A program made the translations under genes and the position numbers. A stretch of DNA of 64,000 bases, taken from positions 29,627,158 to 29,691,157 of the forward strand of contig NC_134024.1 in assembly GCF_040712315.1 (NCBI RefSeq), read 5' to 3'. The notes beneath the pieces were generated by a model. That model saw nothing but the letters and a program-made list of their open reading frames with translations. It was not told where the DNA came from and searched no databases. Origin of the DNA: Castanea sativa. Lineage: Eukaryota; Streptophyta; Magnoliopsida; Fagales; Fagaceae. This document shows positions 34,893 through 44,777 of this stretch, one piece after another (position 1 is the stretch's first letter; each line of letters starts with the position of its first letter).

Positions 34893-36137
34893 AATGGTTG
34901 TCAAAATCACGATCTATATTGTAAGATTACATGATTTTATGATCTCACCTCACCAAAACGTTTAAGATCGCACTAGGATCGTAAAAATGGTAGGATCATA
35001 TAAGGTCGTAGGATTGTATGAGATCCTACCAAAACATTAATTTTCGGTTTTTTTTTTATGAGATAAATTTTTGTGTTTGATGAAGCTTTAAGGGTTTTTA
35101 TTTTTCTATGTTGTGATGGTATGACTTTATATATATATAAAATTATGTTAACCTAAGCAATTGTTTTTTAGTTTCTAATTCACTTGTAATCTAAATGAAG
35201 GAATGATTCATCGTTTCTAAATAAAGAATTTATATTAGTTTTGCTACTTTTTAAGCTATAATTTTGTTAAATTTGTGTGATCAATATACTAATTTGTGTT
35301 CTAATATTACTAAACTGTTTTTCTTATATATAATTTTATTAGTATGCTTGTATTTGTATATTGATTGATTGATCGATTTTCTTGGGCATGCTCTGTAATT
35401 GTTGTTGAGTGTAGTATAACTTGAATAATTAAGTATGAAGTTGCATCTTGATCTCTTTTACAGGTCTAGTATACAAATATACAACATATACATAGATGAT
35501 GAAATGGATGATGTTGATTATGACAATGGTTATAAGAACCCTAGAATGAAAATAATTAAATGTTCACTTCACCTTAATATTCATCTTACTTTTGGATTTC
35601 ATATTTTAGTTAGCTAGTTTTCATTTGATAACTTATTTTGAATTTTAAACTTGGAACTTGACTTAGAAAATATTATATGTGTTGATAAATATTTTAGTAT
35701 TTTTTTTAGAGATAATTACAATATGCTGCTAACCCCGCAGCTCGAACCTTTTCCCCCTCTAGACCCCTAAGCACTTTGTGCATAGGGATGTGTCAATTCA
35801 GCTACAAGGCTTTTGGCAAATATTTTTGTATTTGGCTGTTAATTAAACGTCTATCGAACTTTTTAGATATATTTGGTCAAAACTTAAATATGTTTGTTTT
35901 GTTAATATAAACGTAGCAATGTATGACATGTATATTATATCATACGATGCAAATTTTTGTTTTTTATGGATAAATTCACAATTTACTTGATTATTCAACT
36001 ACAAAGTCATTATGAATGTGTTTTTTGATTTAAATCTAAAAACATGTAGGATCTTACAATCTACAATCCAATCCTACGATTCACGATCTTACCTACCTCC
36101 CACGATCTTACGTAGGATCCCGATTTTGACAACCTTG
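34893..36137. mobile_element. Non-autonomous hAT-like element, copy 1
   Basis: Ends AATGGTTGTCAAAATC and GATTTTGACAACCTTG are inverted repeats. The flanks TTCAGAAG (34885-34892) and GTCAGAAG (36138-36145) look like an 8 bp duplication with one mismatch. Just inside both ends are clusters of GATC- and TAGGATC-rich words that pair with each other. The interior is AT-rich with no transposase. The sequence is homologous over its length to the reverse complement of 42827-43942. The 8 bp duplication favours hAT; a Mutator-like origin is the alternative. Confidence 0.75.
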
Positions 36138-36331
36138 GTCAGAAGGTACCCACTCTCTAAACTATTGGTACCCAACAACAAAAGGTGGATTGAGTCACGA
36201 GAAGGTAACAGTTTGGACAAGAGTAGCTTTACCATATAAAGATATCCTCTTGAATTCTAAATATCCATTAGTTTTTCCATAGAGAAGTGGTTTGGCAATG
36301 CCATTGGGGGCATTGAAGATGATACATGTCT

Positions 36332-36562
36332 AAAATTTTATAAAACCTAACTTTTAGATTTCCTTTTCTCTTATTTTTTTATGTTTTGGGAGGAGAGAGA
36401 TATAAAAGAGTAGCAAAAATACAAATTTACCTCTATTTTTAACAAAGGTGGGTAACGGGAGACAAACAGAGCTTACCTCAAGTAAGTAAAGTGCCAATTT
36501 TTAAACCACAAATAGGCAAAGTGTTTCCAGGCAAATCACAGGTGGGCAAAGTGTAATTTTCC
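36332..36562 (-). repeat. Right arm of a long inverted repeat pair
   Basis: Reverse complement of the 28633-28860 sequence with moderate divergence. Both arms point outward with the same end (GGAAAATTACACTTTG-like). Non-coding. Confidence 0.8.
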
Positions 36563-36744
36563 ACACCAAAAAAAAAATGATATTGAAAGAAATAGTACAA
36601 AGTTTTATTAGTTAGATAGAAGAAAGTAATATTGTTTTATTTATCAGTTTTTTGTAGGAAGGAATAAGATACAGAATGTTGTGTCTCCAGTTTAGTTTGT
36701 GTTGTATATATAGGTATATATAAAATAGGTTGTAATATATATGC

Positions 36745-37070
36745 CAAAAAGTGCTTATTGGCCGAAAATGTGCCTATTGAATGAAAATGTGTCTATTAGT
36801 TGAAAATGTGCATATTGAATGAAATGTGTCTACCAAAATGTGTCTATTGAAATGTCATAACCATTCATATTGAATATACAAAAATGTGTCTATTGACCGA
36901 AAATATGCCTATTGGTCGAAAATGTGTCTATTGAATGAAAATGTGCCTATTAAATAAAAATATGCATATTGAAGGAAAATGTGTCTATTAATCGAAAATG
37001 TGCTTATTAAATAAAAATGTACCTATTAAATAAAAACATGCCTATTGACCGAAAATGTGTCTATTGAAAA
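36745..37070. repeat. Degenerate 19 bp tandem repeat array
   Basis: About 15 diverged copies of a unit close to GAAAATGTGTCTATTGAAT, with strict 19 bp spacing over the last eight or so units (about 36916-37068) and looser spacing upstream. It is a minisatellite and is not telomeric or CRISPR-like: there are no unique spacers. Confidence 0.85.
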
Positions 37071-37375
37071 ATTAAAAGTACAACTATTCGGTGTTTTTCA
37101 ATGTATACATGGCATTAATTTATATAGTTATGTGGCGCAATAAGGTGCAGTCAACAAAAAGTTAAACGTTTCGATTTTATATTATATATAGATATAATTA
37201 TGTAAAATCCAATGCACAAGACTAAACCAATCAAATAGGGTTCAAATTAACAAAAAATGTAGATGATACAGGGAAAACTGGGAAAGTGTGTCTATTATGT
37301 TCATTCTACACATCAAACATAATGGGATGTATATCTTTTCCCCTTACCATGCTTAATTTTTAAAACATTTAGGGG

Positions 37376-37523
37376 GTGTTTGGTTTTTGTTTTCAAACAA
37401 CCATTTTCAGTTTTTAAATAACATTACACGTATTTCTACACACTTTTTCACTCACACGTATTTTCACAAATGTTTTCAAACAACAATTTTCAGTTTTTAA
37501 ACACATATACCAAACATGCCATT
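37376..37523. mobile_element. MITE-like element with TGTTTGGTTTTTGTTTTCA start
   Basis: Starts GGGTGTTTGGTTTTTG and ends TACCAAACATGCC, with internal inverted similarity (GTTTTCAAACAACCATTTTCAGTTTTTAAA occurring in two related forms). Short, AT-rich and non-coding. Confidence 0.45.
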
Positions 37524-37611
37524 ATTTATAGAATTTCAACTTATGGTGTCCGCTTCTAATTATAGTTCTTTATTATTAAACCAAGATACTAATCGATTTT
37601 TGGTGTAGGTG

Positions 37612-37665
37612 GGGATTGAACCCTAAATCTCTTATTCAACCATCAAAAACTTTACCAGTTGAGCT
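37612..37665 (-). mobile_element. tRNA-derived SINE-like promoter region
   Basis: On the minus strand TAGCTCAACTGGT (box A-like, complement of 37654-37665) is followed about 30 bases later by GGTTCAATCCC (box B-like, complement of 37612-37622). These are RNA polymerase III internal promoter boxes. No intact tRNA cloverleaf can be folded from the surrounding sequence, so a SINE head or tRNA relic is more likely than a tRNA gene. Confidence 0.5.
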
Positions 37666-37675
37666 AACTGGAATC

Positions 37676-38272
37676 TAAATTGGGGGAAGAGGTAACTATT
37701 CTTGTCCCTTCTCCATTACTTCCCTTGTATAGAGCCATTGTAGCTTTGTAAAAACTTAGCTCCAACATCCATCTAACTGATTTATTTTCCTTGAAGAGTT
37801 ACAATGACTATACATATAAAGAGCTATAGTAGCTTTGTAAACAATTTTTTATACTAAACAATTTGAAAAAACAATTAAATATTTAATCCTTTCTCACCCA
37901 AACTCTCTCTTTACTTGGTAGAGGTGGACAGCAGAAGGGATGAGGATGATGACACAATGTAACAATGGAGGAATGAGGATAGCAACATGATGTGGCGGTG
38001 GAGGGATAAGGACTACGACGAGGTGGTGGACAAATGAGTACAATGACATGACAAAGGAGATACATGATCTGATTTTGTGGTTTTTTTATGTTGTTATATT
38101 TTGATATGTTGATTTGTGGTGTTGGATGTAAAGGGATATTATTTGTAAGTGTTTTAATTTGTTGATTTATGGTGTTCGATGTAAAGGGATGTGATTTTTT
38201 GGTGTTGATGTGTGGAATTGATTTTGTTAAGTTCATGTTTTGTTAGCTTAAGTCCATAACAAATTTGATTGT
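37676..38272. other. Intergenic stretch without recognised features
   Basis: Contains GAGGATGATGAC-like and GATGTAAAGGGAT-like short repeats (about 37935-38190) but no supported gene. Confidence 0.4.
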
Positions 38273-40708
38273 GTGAAAGACCAGACCAACTTGGGCGTGG
38301 GTGCTCTCAAAAAGAGATTTGGTGTTTAAGACACCTCTCATTTGGGTAGTTGTGTGGAGTCGTCACTTATTTTTTTTTATACAAAAAATAAGAATAAATA
38401 AATACAATTACATGTCCAAAATACCTCAAATGTTATTAATTGAATAAAAGAAGTACAATTTGGTAGAATAACCTTACAAGGCTTTGGCCCTAGTTACAAT
38501 CTATGCAAAAAAGAAATACAAAGATTTGATCCTAGTTACAATATACCAAAACTAAAGACAAAACACTAATTTACTAATCAAAACCCTAAGTTCAGGGAGT
38601 AGGTTACGGAATGGGAAGGTATTAGGCACCCATTCCGCTGAGTCTGGTCTTCTAGACTCTAATGACCATTATATACCCTTTTGTATGATGTTAAATGATA
38701 TGTTGTAACACACATAACAAACACTTGACAAAATTATCTTAAACAAAATTTGTCTTTTGAATATGCCCTATTCTCAAACAAAAATCAGATATGTTTTGGT
38801 AAAGTTAAAAAATGAGATTCAATTTGTAAAAATCAAATCTGTTTTTTATAAAGGGTAAAAAGAAAGATTTTGTTAAGAAAAATCAAATATGTTTTTTAAA
38901 TGGGTAAAAAGAAAGATTTTGTTAAAAAAAAATCATATCTGTTTTGAAAAGTTAAAAAAAGAAAAAAAAGAAAGAGATTTGGTTTGTATAAATCATATAT
39001 GTTTTTGTAAAGGGTAAAAAGAGAGATTTTGTTAAGAAAAATCAGATTTGTTTTAAAAAAGTTTTAAAAAAAAAAAATTAGATTTTTAAAAGAAGATTCA
39101 TATTCATAATCCAAATCTATTATGCATGCATCACATATTTTTTTTAAAAGGGACTTTAACCTAACTCTTAATTCATTCTTTGAAATTTCAAAATCTGCAA
39201 TTTTATAAAAAAAGAAAACTTTTTCAGAAAAAATTTTAGATATGTATTTAATGAAAATACATATCAGTTTTTGTGACCAGAAAAAATTTAGATTTGTATT
39301 TAGTGAAAACACAGATCTGTTTTGACTCGAAAAAAATTTCAAATTTGTATTTAATGAAAATACAGATTTGTTTTGACTCAAAAAAAATTTCAGATTTGTA
39401 TTTTATGAAAATCATATCAGTTTTGACTCAAAATAAAATTTAGATTTGTATTTAATGAAAATACAGATCAGTTTTGACTTGAAATTTTTTTTCAAATATG
39501 TATTTAATGAAAATACAGGTCTATTTTTATTTTAAAAAAAAAGGTTTTGATGATTATTAGTAGATTTTGAAACCAAAGAAAAAAAATAAAACAAACAATC
39601 AACTAAAGAACACGTCAAAGAAAATTCCATCTAAGTATATAAGCATGGCAAATATGAATTAAAAACAAGGCATAATAAAATCAAACATATTAACCAAATT
39701 CATGCAATGAACAATCACAACATATTAATTAATGGAAAAGAAAAATAGATAGAATAATGAAACTAAATACCTCTTGCATGAGCGTGTTCTTCAATAGAAG
39801 AATATTTTAAAAATCAAAGAAATTTTCACTTATTTGAGGTCTAAAATACCTTACTTACAAAAAAGAAATTCTTAAAGCAAAAGACTCTAAAACGTCTTTA
39901 ATGTAAGGGGAGCAGAGAAGTAAGAAAAGAAGAGCCCTGAATTCTGATCTTTTTCCTCTATTTATAGAGGTTTGGATGCTTAAAAAATAAGCTGAATGAG
40001 AACAGATACGAATTGAAACGCGTCATTATCTCTAAAAAGTAGAAAAAGATAGGTTTGATCTCAATCAGGAGGTTCCTGGGCCGAGCCACACATTTGGGCC
40101 AATCGGCACTCCAAGAGTGCTGATAGGCCCTCTTGGGTGCCAAGCTCACTTTTGAGTTTTGGTTCGATTTGGACTTATTTTTTGAGAATTTTTGAGCTGG
40201 AAATTGCACCTAGACGCGTTTTTGATTCATATTCTAAAAATTAATTTCTTTTTCTTGATATTCAGGTTTCTAAAGTGATAATTATCTTATAGATAAATAT
40301 TTAAAAAAAAAACTTAATTATTCATAACTTTTTTTTATCTGATTATCCGCTTTATTCCCATGCAAGCAGGTTTATTTTTGACACTAACCAACAAACAATC
40401 ACCAAATTATTTAATTATTTTTAATTGTTTAACCAATTATAATTAATTTAAATGAATCATGTGTGGTTTGTTTCACCCAAACAAAATGCATGCAGACCGT
40501 GAAAACTTGATCATGTGATATCTTTCAATCCTACGGTCCGATTTGGAAATCGAATATATCGTCGCGACTGTTAGAATCTCAAGATCATTTTTATGACATG
40601 CAATGAATGAATTAATGCATGTAATACAACTCTAAATTTCAGGTATAGGAATGGTCACTCTAGCCATCTTCCAATATTAAATTATGTGTGCAAAATCGAG
40701 TGTCTACA
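38273..40708. repeat. Unclassified repetitive block, possibly a solo LTR or decayed LTR element
   Basis: Begins TGTGAAAGACCAGACC and ends GAGTGTCTACA, so it has TG...CA ends. It contains a conserved-looking segment GGAATGGGAAGGTATTAGG (about 38611) and two internal arrays of roughly 55-60 bp units: AATCAGATATGTTTT-type at about 38780-39060 and TTTGTATTTAATGAAAATACAG-like at about 39235-39530. No coding region. The boundaries and class are inferred. Confidence 0.35.
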
Positions 40709-41781
40709 AATTGTATTTTATTCTCTCGTTTTTATGTATTTTTACGGGCAAAATTGTATTTAGGGTAAAATGTACTTAAGTCTGGTTAATGTTGGTCAAA
40801 GCTATTGGAAGAGGAACTTGCAACATACACTGCTCGCGAAAAAGAACACATGGCATATAAAAGAAGGAACCTTTATTTGTGCATATCTCGACCTACTCAT
40901 GACCTAGCAAGCTTGTACCTAGCTCACAACTTGCATAAAGACATAATTTTAAACAATTTTTTTTGCACATTGAGCCATCTTATTATATAAACAAATACTC
41001 ACACATTCTGCATGTCAAGTACATTACAAAAATACAAATAGCCCGTCTTTTAGAGCATAGAGAGAGTTTTTTCACATCCCATCTTGTGTTGAGAGAGAAC
41101 CATGGTCTTAAAGAGAACTCTTACCTTCTATCTTCTCCATTTCTCTCATCATTGATATATCCTTGAAGTAAATTTGTAACATTTACCTCCATCACTAAAA
41201 ATAGAATGTTGTGAGCTTTTCTACAAAAAAGAAAAGAAAAGAAGAGAGAGTGCTGTGAGCTTTTTGAATGGCATCAAAACATTTGGAGCATAATCTACAA
41301 ATCCAAGAAAATTGGCGGCTTACCATTGATGACTCAACTAGGTGATTCTAGAAACTAAATGAAGAAACGACTCAACGAAGTTGATCGCTATCTAGAACTA
41401 GGATGTCTCAAATACTTAAGGGGATATGGACTTTGAGGGTTTATAGTCATCCACCTACTACAACTATTCATACTAGTTGAAGTTTTTAAATGGCGAGGTG
41501 TTGGCGAAGAGGTTTTTCAACGGGGGCTCTAGTCTCCTCTTCAAAAACATGTCTTGGTGTTATCATGTGATTTTCATTCTTTATTCCACTTTTTTCATAT
41601 TGCTATTTTATGATTGAAAATTGATTAAGCCGTAAAATTTGATTTAGGGGTCTAAATTGCTAGATTTTTATTAGCATTTCTAAGATTTGAGTTTTGTGTG
41701 TGATTGAGTGATTTTGGGGGAAAATATGTAGGTTAATAGATCAAAAGGATAATTTTGAGAAAAAAGGTAGGTGGGTAACAT

Positions 41782-41825
<44 letters not shown>

Positions 41826-42818
41826 TAAATAAATAAACATTATAATTTTAATGAAAAAGAGAAAAGAATTCAGATTTTTTTTTGGAAAGTATATTTAAAA
41901 AAATAAAGGTTGGTAAAATAGAAAATTGATATATTTTTTCTCTTCATTTTGGGTGAGAAAATTAAGAAATTGTTAGAGATGCTTCTAGTCTATACTCTCA
42001 TATATTTCCAAATTTCCAAACACACTGTAGGTATTGGATTGAATTAGATTAGTTAAATACTCCACAAAAGTTGAGATTTTACCTATGAAATAAAAACCCA
42101 CACCAAACTGAATGGATTGGTACTTGAAAAATTTAACCAAAATTAGATTATGATAAAAACATATTTAGTAAACCTCTAATCACATTAATGGCCACTTTGA
42201 GCTTTGTTGGTCTAATAAGATGATCTATCGTAGGAAGTTTGAGCTTATTTACATTATGGTTTGAATAAGGCAATAGAGGGCAAATATAGGGTTACAACTC
42301 AGGTTCAAACAATTTCTCTGTACCTACTTTGGTAACCTATACAAATTGGTCTCATTCGAGACATTTCCTAATAAATATTAAGTATATTAAATTTCAAGGT
42401 GTTACAAAAGTTAGCATAATAAAATGGTTCAAAACACCAATTATTATTTATTATTTATTTTATTGAAATTCTTTAAAACACGAACTTTGTAAGGAGAGTC
42501 TTGATAGATCATTTCATTATGTATTGGCCTGAAATTTAATAACGTCTAATCGAACAAATTCCAACCCCTTGTTAAGCTAAAAGAGTTACATTTTACGGAG
42601 GAAGAAGAGTTACAAAAGACTTGTTAAGTGCTCAATTCTCGTTGAGCTTTTTTCTTAATTTATTAAATAATTTGATAGGTGAGTGAGTTGGAGAGAGGGT
42701 ATTTTTTTTTTTTTTGATGAACGGAGAGAGGGTATTTGAGTTTTGCACATGTATCTTGGAAATACGAAGAACTATCGGTTGGATTAGAAGTACAAACTTT
42801 AGTTACGAAATTGGTTGT
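40709..42818. other. Intergenic stretch without a supported gene
   Basis: AT-rich. Short open frames near 40805-41166 show no family signature. A GA microsatellite lies at 41785-41822. Confidence 0.45.
41785..41822. repeat. (GA)19 microsatellite
   Basis: Nineteen uninterrupted GA units. Confidence 0.95.
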
Positions 42819-42826
42819 AGCCTTAG

Positions 42827-43942
42827 CAAGGTTGTCAAAATCGGGATCCTATGTGGGATCATTGAAAGTAGGTGAGATCGTAGATCGTAGGATCGGATCG
42901 TGAATCGTAAGATCTTACATATTTTCATATTTAAAGCAAAAAACATATTGATAATGATTTTGTATGTTAAATGATCACATAAATTATAAATTCATCCATA
43001 AAAAAACTAAGATTTGCATCATATGACGTAATTTGCATGTTATACATCGCTAAATCTATACTAACGAAACAAATATATTTAAGTTCTGACCCAATGTATC
43101 TAAAAAGTTCAATAAACGTTTGATTAGCAACCAAATACCAAAATATTTTCCAAGTCAAAGTTCCAAGTTTGAAATCCAAAATAAGTTAGCAAATGGAAAC
43201 TAGCTAACTACAATATGAAATCCAAAAGCAAGATGAATATTAAGGTGAAGTGAACATTTAATTATTCTCATTTTAAGGTTCTTATAACAATTGTCCTAAA
43301 TTACTAATCATCATCATCCATTTTATCATCTATGTAGATATTATATATTTGTATACTAGAGCTGTAAAAAACATCAAGATACAAATTTCACACTCAACTA
43401 ATCAAGTTATATCATCCAACAACAATTAAAGAGCATGCTCAAAAAAAAAAAAAATCAATATACAAATACAAGCATAACTGATAAAATTATATGTAAAAAA
43501 ATATTTTAGTAATATTAGAACACAAATTAGTATATTGATCAAACAAATTTAACAATATTATAGCTTAAAAGGTCACAAAGCCAACATCAAATTATTCATT
43601 TAGAAATGATGAAGCATTCCTTCATTTTGATTACAAGTGAACTAGAAACTAGAAAACATTTGCTTAGGTTAACATAATTTCATAAAAATAAAATAAAAAG
43701 TTATACCATCACAACATGAAAAAATAAAAACACTTAAAACTTCATTAAAAAAAAAATTTATTTCATAAAAAAACCAAAAATTTATGTTCTTGGTAGGATC
43801 AGTAGGATCCCATACGATCCTACACGATCTTAAGTACGATCTTACCATTTTTATGATCCTAGTGCGATCCTAAACGTTTTGGTGAGATGGGATCGTAAAA
43901 TCGTGCGATTCTACGATTCAGATTACGATTTTGACAACCATG
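42827..43942. mobile_element. Non-autonomous hAT-like element, copy 2 (opposite orientation to copy 1)
   Basis: Left end CAAGGTTGTCAAAATCG and right end CGATTTTGACAACCATG are inverted repeats. A perfect 8 bp duplication AGCCTTAG lies outside each end (42819-42826 and 43943-43950). Its reverse complement aligns by eye with 34893-36137, including the CTCACCAAAACGTTTA block and the AATGGATGATG-containing centre. The perfect duplication suggests a younger insertion than copy 1. No transposase is present. Confidence 0.82.
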
Positions 43943-44536
43943 AGCCTTAGGGTATAACCTTATTCAATATCTTTTTATTAGATGTAAATGTTGACAAATT
44001 CATCATTGGATTGCATAGTCTTCTAATATCCTCAATACTTGCGAAAATTCTAGAAAATTAAAGATTAATAACTTTGTCATTAATTAATAAATTTTTTAAC
44101 TTACAAGTTTGTGTAACTTAAAATTATGTATAAAATATAAACTTATATATCGTATAATAAATGGAATCTGATTGACATTTGACATGTGTATTAAGAGTAT
44201 AAATAACATATAATTCAATAGTTAAATTTTCAAAACATATAATAATATTTATTTATTACCTAAGATTATATTATTAAATTATAACAAATTTTATACCTAA
44301 ACTTAGTCCGAAATAGATTCCTCAATTTTATTTGGTTTATATTTAAACTTTTAAATTTTATTTTTTAATTGCAGCTATATTTGTAAACTTATTATTGCTA
44401 GTTTAAAAAAGAAAAAAAAGAAGTCCGTACACAAAATGTGGGACCCAAAATTTCAAATTCCAACCAGGAAAAAAAAAAAGAAAGGCATGGTCACATCCGA
44501 GATTCCACCCCAATTGAAAAAAACAAAAAAGGACGC

Positions 44537-44540
<4 letters not shown>

Positions 44541-44571
<31 letters not shown>
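44541..44571. repeat. (GA)15 microsatellite upstream of the kinesin gene
   Basis: Uninterrupted GA run about 210 bases before the start codon. GA runs near plant leaders can bind BPC-type factors; use here is speculative. Confidence 0.95.
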
Positions 44572-44575
<4 letters not shown>

Positions 44576-44712
44576 CAAAATTCAAAGCACCAATAGTAAA
44601 TTAGAGGCCGCTCGCATTGGTTTTGGAGGGAGCCACTAGTCACTACTTAGCTACGGCTGCTGCTGCCTGCCTGCCTGCCTTCACTGTCCCAAGCAGCATT
44701 TCCTTGGCCGGC

Positions 44713-44718
44713 ATGTGA
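44713..44718 (+). promoter_or_regulatory. Minimal upstream ORF (ATG-TGA) in the kinesin leader
   Basis: An ATG immediately followed by TGA lies 65 bases before the kinesin start codon. Start-stop elements are known to stall initiating ribosomes in plants; whether this one lies within the transcript is not known from sequence alone. Confidence 0.35.
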
Positions 44719-44777
44719 CTCTTCTGATCTTCACTACTTTCTTATACTCCCTCACACTCTCGCTCTCTACAGTTCCA

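Larger units (their letters stand above)
43951..44777 (+). promoter_or_regulatory. Upstream region and 5' leader of the kinesin-7 gene
   Basis: AT-rich to about 44590, with a (GA)15 run at 44541-44571. It then becomes GC-richer with a GCTGCTGCTGCCTGCCTGCC tract (44656-44675) just before the coding exon. A CT-rich segment (44745-44770) is typical of plant leaders. No TATA box is assigned with confidence. Confidence 0.45.

Noticed and set aside
36745..37070. CRISPR-like or telomeric array
   Set aside because: Units are contiguous with no unique spacers, the genome is a plant nuclear one, and the unit is not the plant telomere heptamer.
37612..37665. Functional tRNA gene
   Set aside because: Box A and box B are present, but no acceptor or anticodon stems pair.
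44715..44777. Upstream extension of the kinesin coding region (starting at 44715)
   Set aside because: The codon at 44715 is GTG, not ATG, and the extra residues are leader-like. The first in-frame ATG is 44778 and gives the expected Ser-rich start.
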